From Burkholderia territorii (lineage in GTDB: Bacteria > Pseudomonadota > Gammaproteobacteria > Burkholderiales > Burkholderiaceae): a DNA stretch of 64,000 bases. The notes beneath the pieces are model-generated. The model ran no database searches and was not told where the DNA came from. It saw nothing but the letters and a program-made list of their open reading frames with translations. Positions 10,357 to 18,707 of the stretch are shown here, piece after piece (the stretch's first letter is position 1; each line of letters starts with the position of its first letter). The stretch is from NCBI RefSeq assembly GCF_902833055.1, contig NZ_CADFEJ010000007.1, forward strand, positions 124,001 through 188,000, given 5' to 3'. Made by a program: the position numbers and the translations under genes.

Positions 10357-11505
10357 GTGCCGCAACGACATCCGCAACCCGCCCATCCGGCCGACGGCAT
10401 TTACTTCGGGCTGATGTCGGGAACCAGCATGGACGGCGTCGACGGCGTCGCCGTGCGTTTCGAGACCGGCCGCGCGCCGGTCGTGCTCGCGGAAGCGTTC
10501 GTCGGCTTCGCGCAATCGCTGCGCGATGCGCTGTTCGCGCTGCAGCAGCCCGGCGACAACGAGATCGACCGCGAATCGGTCGCGGCGAACGCGCTCGTCG
10601 CGCGCTACGCGGTGTGCTGTCACGAATTGCAGCGCACCGCCGGCCTGTCGCGCGACGAGGTGCGCGCGATCGGCGTGCATGGCCAGACGGTCCGACATCG
10701 TCCCGAGCGCGGCTACACGCGCCAGCTCAACAATCCGGCCCTGCTCGCGGAGCTTGCCCACATCGACGTGATCGCCGATTTCCGCAGCCGCGACGTCGCA
10801 GCCGGCGGCCACGGCGCGCCGCTCGCGCCGGCGTTCCACGCGACGATCTTCGGCGCGCCGGGCGAGACGCGGGTCGTCTGCAACCTCGGCGGCATCAGCA
10901 ACATCACCATCCTGCCCGGCGATGGCGGCGACGTGCGCGGCTTCGACTGCGGGCCCGCGAACGCACTGCTCGACGCGTGGGCGACGCGCCATCTCGGCAA
11001 GCCGTACGACGACGGCGGCAAGTTCGCCGCACGCGGCACCGTGCACGCGCCGCTGCTCGACGCGCTGCTCGACGAGCCGTACTTCGCCGCGCCGCCGCCG
11101 AAAAGCACCGGCCGCGACCTGTTCAATCCGGCGTGGCTCGACGCAAAGCTCGCCGGGTTCGCGCAGCTCGCGCCGGAACACGTGCAGGCCACGCTGACGG
11201 CACTCACCGCCGTCTCGGTCGCCCGCGAAGTCGCGCAGCATGCGGCGGATTGCAAGGCCGTGTTCGTGTGCGGCGGCGGTGCCCGCAATCCGGTGCTGCT
11301 CGCCGCGCTCGCGAATGCGCTGCGCGAGGCCGGCGTGCCGGCGACGGTGGAGACGACCGCAGCGCTCGGCGTGCCGCCGCAACAGGTCGAAGCGCTCGCG
11401 TTCGCGTGGCTCGCATATCGCTTCACCGCGCGCCAGCCCGGCAACCTCCCAAGCGTGACGGGCGCCGCGGACGCGCGCGTGCTGGGCGCGCTTTATCCGC
11501 GCTGA
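10357..11505 (+). CDS. anmK: Anhydro-N-acetylmuramic acid kinase
   Basis: AnmK converts anhydro-MurNAc, released during peptidoglycan turnover, into MurNAc-6-phosphate, which allows cell-wall recycling. The 382-residue protein begins with the family signature [16 protein letters not shown] and contains the ASKHA-fold phosphate motifs [11 protein letters not shown] and [11 protein letters not shown]. The start is GTG at 10357, preceded by AGGAGA at a good distance. It is divergent from tyrS and ends at a terminator shared with the convergent erpA. Confidence 0.96.
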   Translation: MPQRHPQPAHPADGIYFGLMSGTSMDGVDGVAVRFETGRAPVVLAEAFVGFAQSLRDALFALQQPGDNEIDRESVAANALVARYAVCCHELQRTAGLSRDEVRAIGVHGQTVRHRPERGYTRQLNNPALLAELAHIDVIADFRSRDVAAGGHGAPLAPAFHATIFGAPGETRVVCNLGGISNITILPGDGGDVRGFDCGPANALLDAWATRHLGKPYDDGGKFAARGTVHAPLLDALLDEPYFAAPPPKSTGRDLFNPAWLDAKLAGFAQLAPEHVQATLTALTAVSVAREVAQHAADCKAVFVCGGGARNPVLLAALANALREAGVPATVETTAALGVPPQQVEALAFAWLAYRFTARQPGNLPSVTGAADARVLGALYPR

Positions 11506-11562
11506 TGGCCGGCCGGGACGCGTCGAGACGCAGGCCGCGCGGTTCGCGCCGCGCGCAGGCAT

Positions 11563-11590
11563 AAAAAACGGGGCATGAAGCCCCGTTTTT
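11563..11590. terminator. Bidirectional terminator between anmK and erpA
   Basis: A CGGGGC/GCCCCG stem with a 5-nt loop is flanked by six A on the left and five T on the right, so it can end transcripts arriving from either side. Confidence 0.92.
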
Positions 11591-11624
11591 CACTCCGCCG
11601 GACCGGACAGAATTTGTCGTGCGC

Positions 11625-11996
11625 TCAGACCGAGAACGACGAGCCACACCCGCAGGTGGTCGTTGCGTTCGGGTTCTTGATCACGAACTGGGCGCCGTTG
11701 AGGTCGTCCTTGTAGTCGATCTCGGCGCCGACCAGGTACTGGTAGCTCATCGAGTCGATCAGGAGCTGGACGCCGTTCTTGTTCATCACGGTGTCGTCCT
11801 CGTTGACTTCCTCGTCGAACGTGAAGCCATACTGGAAGCCCGAGCAGCCGCCACCCTGCACGAATACGCGCAGCTTCAGGTCGGGATTGCCCTCTTCGTC
11901 GATCAGTTGCTTGACCTTGTCGGCCGCGGCGTCGGTGAAGACGAACGGTACCGGCATTTCGGTGGTCGTTGCTGCGGATTCGGTAACAGCGTTCAT
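11625..11996 (-). CDS. erpA: Iron-sulfur cluster insertion protein ErpA
   Basis: This A-type carrier delivers [2Fe-2S] or [4Fe-4S] clusters to apoproteins such as those of isoprenoid synthesis and respiration. The 123-residue protein has the three ligand cysteines at Cys51 ([11 protein letters not shown]), Cys115 and Cys117 (TTCGCGSSF). The extended N-terminus of about 16 residues is low in conservation, but no later start keeps the fold intact. A TACAAT -10 element on the minus strand lies at 12025-12030, placing the 5' end about 22 nt before the ATG. Confidence 0.96.
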   Translation of the reverse strand: MNAVTESAATTTEMPVPFVFTDAAADKVKQLIDEEGNPDLKLRVFVQGGGCSGFQYGFTFDEEVNEDDTVMNKNGVQLLIDSMSYQYLVGAEIDYKDDLNGAQFVIKNPNATTTCGCGSSFSV

Positions 11997-12024
11997 GCGA
12001 ACTCTCCAAAAAGCTTTAGCCGCT

Positions 12025-12088
12025 ATTGTAGGGCCGATCAGAAGATCGTGCTGATGTCCATGAAATCAATAGGTTCTTGTTGATTTCA
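12025..12088 (-). promoter_or_regulatory. erpA promoter with two upstream palindromes
   Basis: The minus-strand -10 TACAAT is at 12025-12030. CGATC-N4-GATCG at 12035-12048 overlaps the spacer. A perfect 9-bp inverted repeat, TGAAATCAA and TTGATTTCA separated by 10 bp, spans 12061-12088, centred near -57. That position suits an upstream activator. It does not obviously match the published IscR consensus, so the binding protein is not identified. Confidence 0.55.
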
Positions 12089-12126
12089 GTAAAGGAGACG
12101 GCCCGCGGGACGCCGCCGCGCAGGCA

Positions 12127-12162
12127 TAAAAAAACCGCCAGCGCGAATGCTGGCGGTTTTTC
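12127..12162. terminator. Terminator of the rplM-rpsI operon
   Basis: A 12-bp stem (AAAACCGCCAGC with GCTGGCGGTTTT, 6-nt loop) is flanked by A-rich DNA on the left and T on the right. It lies 44 bp beyond the rpsI stop on the minus strand. Confidence 0.93.
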
Positions 12163-12203
12163 CGGCGGACGCCGCCCGAAAGCGGCGCGGCCATGAAGCG
12201 GAA

Positions 12204-12596
12204 TTAACGCTTCGAGAACTGCTTTGCGCGACGTGCCTTGCGCAGACCAACCTTCTTACGCTCGACTTCACGTGCATCGCGCGTGACGAAGCCTGCGTTC
12301 GACAGCGACGGCTTCAGCGTCGCATCGTAGTCGATCAGCGCGCGGGTGATGCCGTGGCGCACTGCGCCTGCCTGACCCGTTTCGCCGCCGCCGTTCACGT
12401 TCACCTTGATGTCGAACGTCTGGCCGTGGTTCGTGAGTTCCAGCGGTTGACGCACGATCATCAGCGACGTTTCGCGCGAGAAGTAGTCAGCGATGGGCTT
12501 GCCGTTGACGATGATGTCGCCCTTGCCAGCCTTGATGAAGACACGTGCGACTGCGCTCTTGCGGCGGCCCGTGCCGTAGTTCCAGTTACCGATCAT
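12204..12596 (-). CDS. rpsI: 30S ribosomal protein S9
   Basis: The 130-residue protein has the S9 hallmarks: an N-terminal [14 protein letters not shown], a central [15 protein letters not shown], and a basic C-terminal tail ending KQFSKR, which in the ribosome reaches the P-site tRNA. It starts 11 bp after rplM, the universal L13-S9 pair. Confidence 0.98.
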   Translation of the reverse strand: MIGNWNYGTGRRKSAVARVFIKAGKGDIIVNGKPIADYFSRETSLMIVRQPLELTNHGQTFDIKVNVNGGGETGQAGAVRHGITRALIDYDATLKPSLSNAGFVTRDAREVERKKVGLRKARRAKQFSKR

Positions 12597-12607
12597 GTGG
12601 GCTCCCC

Positions 12608-13036
12608 TTAGATCTCGAGCGCCTTCGGCTGTTGAGCCGAGTGCGGATGCGTCGCTTCAGCGTAGACCTTCAGCTTCTTGATCATCGCGTAGCCGAGCGG
12701 GCCCTTCGGCAGCATGCCCTTGACCGCCTTCTCGAGCGCGCGGCCCGGGAAGCGTTCCTGCATCTTGCCGAACGTCGTTTCATAGATGCCGCCCGGGTAG
12801 CCCGAGTGACGGTAGTACTTCTTGTCCAGAGTCTTGTTGCCCGTGACCTTCAACTTGCTTGCGTTGATGATGATGATGAAATCACCAGTGTCGACGTGCG
12901 GGGTGAACTCAGGCTTGTGCTTGCCGCGCAGACGGCGTGCCACTTCGCTGGCAACACGGCCGAGAACCTTATCCGTCGCGTCAATCACGTACCATTCGCG
13001 CGTCACCTCATGGGCTTTTGCGGAAAACGTCTTCAT
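12608..13036 (-). CDS. rplM: 50S ribosomal protein L13
   Basis: The 142-residue protein matches L13 along its length, including [27 protein letters not shown] and HSGYPGG. The ATG at 13036 gives the standard MKTFSAK start. Upstream in-frame codons would place a hydrophilic, non-conserved extension in what is better read as the mRNA leader. The promoter lies at 13158-13187, leaving a leader of about 115 nt. L13 represses its own operon in E. coli, and this leader is long enough for a similar control, but no specific structure is demonstrated. Confidence 0.97.
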
Positions 13037-13157
13037 GATCGATCCAAAAAAAATGCTTTGCCCGATGTGTTCTTCCTGCTTGTCTGTGTGCGCTTCGAGG
13101 CGCGGTGCAGGCTCTCCCTGTTCTTTTTCCGTGGGCATGAATGCGGAAAAGCCCTGA

Positions 13158-13187
13158 ATTATAAAGGAAATACGGGAGCTCGGTCAA
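13158..13187 (-). promoter_or_regulatory. Sigma70-type promoter of rplM-rpsI
   Basis: Read on the minus strand, TTGACC (13187-13182) and TATAAT (13163-13158) are separated by 18 bp. The predicted start is near 13151. Confidence 0.85.
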
Positions 13188-13348
13188 AAAGAATCCACGC
13201 CCCGTGCCGGCGACGCGTGAAATGGGCCAAAATTCGGTCGTGCCCCGATATCCCGGGCGAACCGAGCGCCCGGGGAGGCACCCATCGACGCGCGGCACCC
13301 GACCTTGCCGCGCCCGACCGGCCGACAACGGAAAAACAACAAACGAGC

Positions 13349-13654
13349 ATGATGAAACAACGACTTACGCCCTTTCTCGCGGCCGCATTGCTGGCGGCCG
13401 CGACGCCTGCCGTCGCTGCCCGGGCCGGCTGCGAGGCCAAGCTCGACGCACTCGACGCCCGCATTGCCGACGCGCGCGACGCCCATGCCGAGGATCGCGT
13501 GGCCCGCCTGCGCGCGGTACGCGAACGCGTCCGCCATTTCTGCGCGCGCGGCCATGGCCACGCATCGGCCGCGCAGGTCCCGCCCACGGCCGCCGGTTCG
13601 ACCGCCAGGCCAACCGGCGAGGCATCGCAAACGGCCGCACGACAACCCGCGTAG
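13349..13654 (+). CDS. Small exported protein, DUF1090-like
   Basis: The 101-residue product begins MMKQRLTPFLAAALLAAATP and has a clear signal peptide, probably cleaved after AVAA. The mature part has a Cys-x2-Lys spaced through a short charged helix to a second Cys (CEAKLDALDAR to RHFC), with a VARLRAV segment between. This resembles DUF1090/YqjC-type periplasmic proteins, whose two cysteines bracket a helical pair. The C-terminal ~30 residues are Ala/Thr/Pro-rich and disordered. The function is unknown. The start is ambiguous by one codon (ATG-ATG at 13349 and 13352). Confidence 0.65.
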   Translation: MMKQRLTPFLAAALLAAATPAVAARAGCEAKLDALDARIADARDAHAEDRVARLRAVRERVRHFCARGHGHASAAQVPPTAAGSTARPTGEASQTAARQPA

Positions 13655-13723
13655 ACGACGTCACGGCAACGCGTCACGACAGGCATCGGAACGCGCAAAC
13701 CGCGCGCCGATGCTTGCATGGGA

Positions 13724-13816
13724 CGAAAAAAAGCCCGAACGGCTGGTTCGGGCTTAATCCACCTTAGGAGGAGGGTGGAGGAGACATGCGGAGGTTGCCG
13801 CAGCGCGACAACCAAT
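13724..13816 (-). ncRNA. Probable sRNA with an anti-Shine-Dalgarno loop
   Basis: On the minus strand, TTGTGA (13852-13847), a 17-bp spacer and a perfect TATAAT (13829-13824) predict a start at about 13816. The transcript would then fold as follows. First is a 9-bp hairpin at 13813-13793 with a 3-nt loop. A linker containing UCUCCU comes next. A CCACC/GGTGG stem at 13778-13759 then exposes the loop CUCCUCCUAA. The last element is a perfect 10-bp terminator stem at 13755-13731, followed by seven U. No convincing reading frame exists on this strand. The exposed C-rich loop is complementary to ribosome-binding sites, as in known trans-acting sRNAs. I cannot name it, and it may already be known from Burkholderia transcriptomics. 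Confidence 0.8.
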
Positions 13817-14133
13817 GAGGCTCATTATACGAATGAGCTGACGGTTTCACAAGAAAATTTGCATTGCGAAATCGATACCCACAATGTGGAACGAAGGGAA
13901 TGTCACTCACCAAAGATGACTTCTTCATTAAAATCAAATACTTAGAAATCAAAACCGCGGCCTGCAGTCGATCGCACCTAGAGCAAAACCCCTAAAAACA
14001 GCAGGGAAATCGACGCACGACGCGCCGCGTGCGGCGGCGCGACGTTGCATGTCGTGCAGCGCATCAGCCGACCGTTGCGCTGCGGGCTACAATGCGTGAT
14101 CGAATTCGAATCAGGCAACGCTGGAGTGCAAGC
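13817..14133. other. AT-rich gap between sRNA gene and osmC-type gene
   Basis: This stretch contains the sRNA promoter at 13824-13852 and a locally AT-rich segment around 13840-13960, unusual for this GC-rich region. No coding sequence or further hairpin is supported. Confidence 0.5.
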
Positions 14134-14556
14134 ATGGAATGCAAAGTAAGCTGGATGGGTCAGGACGGCATGGCGTTTTCCGCCCAGACCGGGAGCGGGC
14201 ACCTCGTCGCGATGGACGGCGCGCCGGAAGGCGGCGGACACAATCTCGCACCGCGCCCGATGGAAATGGTGCTGGTCGGCACCGGCGGCTGCACCGCGTA
14301 CGACGTCGTGCTGATCCTGAAGAAGAGCCGCCAGGAAGTCACCGGCTGCTCGGTCACGCTGAAGGCCGAACGCGCGAGCGAGGATCCGAAGGTGTTCACG
14401 AAGGTCCACTTCCACTTCACCGTCACGGGCCGCAACCTGAACCCGGCCACGGTCGAGCGCGCGATCAACCTGTCGCACGACAAGTACTGCTCCGCATCGA
14501 TCATGATCGCGAAGACGGCCGAACTCACGCATTCGTTCGACATCGTCGCGGTCTGA
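14134..14556 (+). CDS. OsmC family peroxidase
   Basis: The 140-residue protein has the OsmC/Ohr fold with its two redox cysteines: Cys53 in GTGGCTAYDVV, and Cys119 in SHDKYCSAS. OsmC proteins reduce organic or fatty-acid hydroperoxides by a dithiol mechanism. The sequence belongs to the short, general OsmC group rather than to the Ohr group, so I do not name it Ohr. The ATG at 14134 begins the conserved fold; an upstream in-frame extension has no similarity. It ends just before a terminator shared with the convergent rnpB. Confidence 0.92.
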   Translation: MECKVSWMGQDGMAFSAQTGSGHLVAMDGAPEGGGHNLAPRPMEMVLVGTGGCTAYDVVLILKKSRQEVTGCSVTLKAERASEDPKVFTKVHFHFTVTGRNLNPATVERAINLSHDKYCSASIMIAKTAELTHSFDIVAV

Positions 14557-14580
14557 CAGCCAGTCAGCCATGCATGAAAA

Positions 14581-14616
14581 AAAGGGCCGGCGCTCCTCAC
14601 GGAGCGCCGGCCCTTT
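14581..14616. terminator. Terminator shared by the OsmC gene and rnpB
   Basis: A 16-bp perfect stem with a 4-nt loop has an A-run on its left side. On the minus strand the stem is followed by a long U-run, so it is strongest for rnpB transcripts. It may also end the rightward OsmC transcript. Confidence 0.92.
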
Positions 14617-14629
14617 CGCATTCGAGCGG

Positions 14630-15039
<410 letters not shown>

Positions 15040-15047
15040 CGACGCGC

Positions 15048-15076
15048 ATTCTAGCACTGCGCGCCGCCGCCGGCAG
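15048..15076 (-). promoter_or_regulatory. rnpB promoter overlapping the DUF3025 stop codon
   Basis: On the minus strand TAGAAT (15053-15048) is placed 8 nt before the 5' end of rnpB. Its TAG is also the stop codon of the DUF3025 gene. A weak -35, CTGCCG (15076-15071), lies 17 bp further upstream inside the coding sequence. Confidence 0.7.
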
Positions 15077-15929
15077 CGCGCGAACGGCGGCCGCTGCGGA
15101 AAACCGCCGGATCGTCGTAGAACGCGGGTGCGGCATTCGCGTCGCACCAGCCCGGCACGCCGAGCACCGGGAGCGGCGCGAAATCGCGGCTCGTCAGGTC
15201 GCGGGTCGCGAGCTCCGCGGCGATCCGCTCGTCGACATGCGCGGCACGCTGCGCGTCGGGCCACGAGAAATAGTCGTCACTCACTTCGACGATCCACGTG
15301 TGCGCGGTGCAGGACTTGTACGGCGCGACGAGCTTCTCGAGCAGCGCATGGCCGACAAGCCGCGCCTCGCAGCGCGTGCCCCACGCGTCGCGCGCCGCCA
15401 CCAGAAGCTGGTGCCAGCTGAAGCCGCGCAGCGCATCGGCAAGCGCGCGGTCGGCCGTCACGAACAGCGCGGCGTTCTCGTCGAACAGCGTGAGCGCATC
15501 GCGCAACGTGCCGCGCACGGGACCGACGCCGCCCGCGGCGTCGATCGCCGCGGCCTGGCGCGCGTTCAGCGCGGCCTTGATGCGCGGATAAGCGAACCAC
15601 ACGAGCGCATTGAAGAAGTCGTGAAGATTGTGGCGGGTCGGGACGCCGCCCGTGTCGGCAATATGCGTTTCGTATGCAACGCCCGGCGGCAGCTCCGCCT
15701 GCGGCACGAAGCGCAGCGGCCGGCCCCGGCCGCTCGCCCGCTCACCGCCGCGCAGCGCCCCGTTCAACGCGTCGAGCAACGCGCCCTCGCCCGCGAGCGC
15801 CGCCGCCTGCAGCGCACGACCGGGCACCGCGTAGGGCGCGAGCCATGGCGCCGCCCAGTCGATCTGCGCGAATACCGCCGCCCCGCCGCCGGCCGTCGGG
15901 CCGGCTCCGCGCGGCGGCGTGCCGGTCAC
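15051..15929 (-). CDS. DUF3025 domain-containing protein
   Basis: The 292-residue protein matches the proteobacterial DUF3025 family. Recognisable features are [21 protein letters not shown], the acidic [28 protein letters not shown], and [20 protein letters not shown] near the C-terminus. The last motif is the most conserved part of the family. No enzymatic function is established. The start is the GTG at 15929, whose bases overlap the pyrC stop (GTGA), so the gene is translationally coupled to pyrC. Its final codons carry the rnpB promoter. Confidence 0.9.
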   Translation of the reverse strand: MTGTPPRGAGPTAGGGAAVFAQIDWAAPWLAPYAVPGRALQAAALAGEGALLDALNGALRGGERASGRGRPLRFVPQAELPPGVAYETHIADTGGVPTRHNLHDFFNALVWFAYPRIKAALNARQAAAIDAAGGVGPVRGTLRDALTLFDENAALFVTADRALADALRGFSWHQLLVAARDAWGTRCEARLVGHALLEKLVAPYKSCTAHTWIVEVSDDYFSWPDAQRAAHVDERIAAELATRDLTSRDFAPLPVLGVPGWCDANAAPAFYDDPAVFRSGRRSRAAGGGAQC

Positions 15930-16990
15930 GCGAACTTCCAGCCGATCGTTTCGCCGGCACGCAGCGGCACGACCGGCGTGTCGCCCGCGAACACCTCGAG
16001 CGGCAGCTCCCAGGTCTCGCGGCGCAGCGTGATCGACTCGGTGCTGTGCGGCAGCCCGTAGAAATCGGCGCCGAAGCGGCTCGCGAAGTTCTCCAGCTTG
16101 TCGAGCGCACCGGCCTGGTCGAACGCTTCCGCATACAGTTCGAGCGCGTGCAGCGCCGTGTAGCAGCCCGCGCAGCCGCACGCGGTTTCCTTCGCGCCGC
16201 GCGCGTGCGGCGCGCTGTCGGTGCCGAGGAAGAAGCGCGGGTTGCCCGAGGTCGCGGCTTCGACGAGCGCGACGCGGTGCGTTTCGCGCTTCAGCACCGG
16301 CAGGCAGTAGTAATGCGGGCGAATCCCGCCGACGAACAGCGCGTTGCGGCTGTACAGCATGTGCTGCGGCGTGATCGTCGCGCCGAGCAGGCCCGGCGCC
16401 GCGTCGGCGTCGCGCACGTAGTCGGCCGCGTCCTTCGTCGTGATGTGCTCGAACACGACCTTCAGGCCCGGGAAATCGCGGCGCAGCGGCGTCATCACGC
16501 GGTCGATGAACACCTTTTCGCGATCGAACATGTCGATCGCCGGATCGGTCACCTCGCCGTGCACGAGCAGCGGCATGCCCGTTTCCTGCATGACCTCGAG
16601 CGTCCTCGCGCACTTAGCGAGATCGCTGACGCCGTGATCGGAGTTCGTCGTCGCGCCTGCCGGATACAGCTTCACGCCATGCACGAAGCCGCTGTCGCGC
16701 GCGCGGCGAATTTCGTCCGGCGCCGTGTTGTCGGTCAGGTACAGCGTCATCAGCGGCTCGAACGCCATGCCCGCCGGCAGCGCGGCCAGGATTCGCTCGC
16801 GGTAGGCCTGTGCTTGCGCGGTGGTCGTGACGGGCGGCTTCAGGTTCGGCATGACGATCGCGCGGGCGAACTGGCGTGCCGTGTGCGGCAGCACCGCGGC
16901 CAGCATGTCGCCGTCGCGCAGGTGCAGGTGCAGGTCGTCGGGACGGGCGAGCGTGAGCGTCGCCGGAGAGGAAGCGTTCGAGGCAGTCAT
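15926..16990 (-). CDS. pyrC: Dihydroorotase (class II)
   Basis: PyrC closes carbamoyl aspartate to dihydroorotate in pyrimidine synthesis. The metal site is visible as [11 protein letters not shown] (HxH), the carboxylated lysine in [16 protein letters not shown], histidines in LVHGEV and FEHITT, and the catalytic Asp in GTDSAPHA. I chose the ATG at 16990 (354 residues), which begins close to the conserved [10 protein letters not shown]. An in-frame codon at 17062 would add 24 non-conserved residues. No clear Shine-Dalgarno sequence precedes it. It is translationally coupled to the DUF3025 gene downstream. Confidence 0.96.
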   Translation of the reverse strand: MTASNASSPATLTLARPDDLHLHLRDGDMLAAVLPHTARQFARAIVMPNLKPPVTTTAQAQAYRERILAALPAGMAFEPLMTLYLTDNTAPDEIRRARDSGFVHGVKLYPAGATTNSDHGVSDLAKCARTLEVMQETGMPLLVHGEVTDPAIDMFDREKVFIDRVMTPLRRDFPGLKVVFEHITTKDAADYVRDADAAPGLLGATITPQHMLYSRNALFVGGIRPHYYCLPVLKRETHRVALVEAATSGNPRFFLGTDSAPHARGAKETACGCAGCYTALHALELYAEAFDQAGALDKLENFASRFGADFYGLPHSTESITLRRETWELPLEVFAGDTPVVPLRAGETIGWKFA

Positions 16991-17195
16991 AGGAGGCGTC
17001 GTGAGGAACGGGCTGGCCTTCTGCGGGGCCGGAACGCGCGTGCGCGGGCCGACTGACGGCAAACCGCAACACGAGGCCTTCGGCCGGCGGAATCCGCTTT
17101 TTACCGCTCAAGGCTCGGTGATATGCTAGAAGCCACATTGTACCGGGGTTCACCCGGTTGGTTACTCCCAGCTTTCGCCCCCGCCCCCAAGTAAA

Positions 17196-18113
17196 ATGTG
17201 CCAACTTCTTGGAATGAACTGCGCCGCGCCGACGGACGTCACATTCTCCTTCACAGGTTTCGCGGCCCGGGGCGGGCTCACCGATCACCATGCCGACGGC
17301 TGGGGCATCGCGTTCTTCGAGGACAAGGCCTGCCGCCTCTTCATCGACCAGCAGGCGTCGGCCACGTCGCCGATCGCCGAAATGGTGAAGCGCTACCCGA
17401 TCAAGTCCAAGAACACGATCGCGCACATCCGCAAGGCCACGCAGGGTCACATCGTGCTCGAGAACAGCCACCCGTTCATGCGCGAGCTGTGGGGGCGGCA
17501 CTGGATCTTCGCGCATAACGGCGATCTGCAGGACTACGAACCCGATCTCGACGGCAGCGTCTACCACCCGGTCGGCACGACCGACAGCGAGAAGGCGTTC
17601 TGCGTGCTGATGCAGGGGCTGCGCGAAGCGTTCCCCGGCGCGCAGCCGCCGTTGCCGGAACTGTTCGAGCGCGTCGGCGAGCTCACGCGCGGCATCACCG
17701 ATCACGGCGTGTTCAACTTCCTGATGTCGAACGGCCAGGCGCTCTTCGCGCACTGTTCGACGCGGCTGCACTACCTCGTGCGGCGCTGGCCGTTCTCGAC
17801 CGCCCATCTGGTCGACGAAGACCTGTCGATCGACTTCGCAAAATACACGACACCCGAGGATCGCGTCGCGGTGATCGCCACGCAGCCGTTGACCGACAAC
17901 GAAATCTGGACGTCGTTCGAACCGGGCGAGCTGATCATGTTCCAGTGCGGCGACGTCGCCGCGCGGATGCAGATTCCGGTGCCCGAGCGCGTGCTCGAGA
18001 AGCTGCGCAACCCGGCGCTCGATGCGTCGGCGTCCGCGCCGTGCGGCGGTGTGCGACGCGAGGCGGTCGCGGCCGGCATCGCGGACGACGCCGACGACCA
18101 GATCGACTTCTAA
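17196..18113 (+). CDS. Class II glutamine amidotransferase (YafJ-like)
   Basis: The 305-residue protein begins MCQLLGMNC; after Met removal, the cysteine becomes the N-terminal nucleophile of an Ntn-type glutaminase. Other family residues are visible in DHHADGWGIAF, AHIRKATQG and WIFAHNGDL (the oxyanion asparagine and glycine). Stand-alone members such as YafJ have no fixed acceptor. EgtC-like enzymes act in ergothioneine synthesis, but no partner genes are here. It is divergent from pyrC. Confidence 0.92.
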   Translation: MCQLLGMNCAAPTDVTFSFTGFAARGGLTDHHADGWGIAFFEDKACRLFIDQQASATSPIAEMVKRYPIKSKNTIAHIRKATQGHIVLENSHPFMRELWGRHWIFAHNGDLQDYEPDLDGSVYHPVGTTDSEKAFCVLMQGLREAFPGAQPPLPELFERVGELTRGITDHGVFNFLMSNGQALFAHCSTRLHYLVRRWPFSTAHLVDEDLSIDFAKYTTPEDRVAVIATQPLTDNEIWTSFEPGELIMFQCGDVAARMQIPVPERVLEKLRNPALDASASAPCGGVRREAVAAGIADDADDQIDF

Positions 18114-18707
18114 GCGCGCCGCGCCGTCGGGCGCCGCCCTTCCCGCTTTCCGCTTGTGCGCGAGCGTCACGCTCCGGCGATTGCCGGCAGCAAGGTCTCG
18201 CCGCACGGCGTTTCACGGTTCATTCAGATCGCCATCAAATACACGCGATTATCGCCAGGCAACGCCCGCTTTTATTTTATTAATTTTCGAGCGAAAATAA
18301 TTCACCGGCAAAAAAAAACAATAAATCCCGTTCGAAAGCGGATAATCCGGAAACCATATTTTAAAGCACGAACCAATCACCGACCGTGCGCTAACCCACC
18401 GACCGGACGACTCCGCCCGATCTATACAGAACCCCGCCAAGCCGCGCCCACCAAGGCTTTCAGTTCGATTAACCACAGAATCCAGAAATACCGCCCAATA
18501 CCGTTACCATCCCCACACATCTTGATTTTTCAAAAATCGAGCACCTCGTCGATCAGTAGACTCACCCCATCTTCGGTGTAACGAATCCCGATTGGCACTC
18601 CCCGCAGCCACGGCTGCCGCGCGTCCATTCGAACCCCGCATCACCGTGGAATGCGCATTCGCCGACTACGGCGAATACCACTTCAAAAAAAGAAAGAGGG
18701 GCTTGTC
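18114..18707. other. Long AT-rich intergenic region upstream of the autotransporter
   Basis: This 594-bp gap contains a distinctly AT-rich block, about 18225-18560, in a window that is otherwise very GC-rich. A 16-bp palindrome (ATTTTCG-AG-CGAAAAT) lies at 18283-18298. No convincing gene is seen. GATAAT at 18340-18345 and other A/T hexamers could serve as -10 elements, but none has a clear partner. The region is the likely regulatory zone of the autotransporter gene. Confidence 0.6.

Noticed and set aside
13783..13818. Ten-codon plus-strand peptide after an AGGAGGAG-like stretch
   Set aside because: The purine-rich stretch is explained by the complement of the sRNA's C-rich loop. The promoter and terminator are both on the minus strand.
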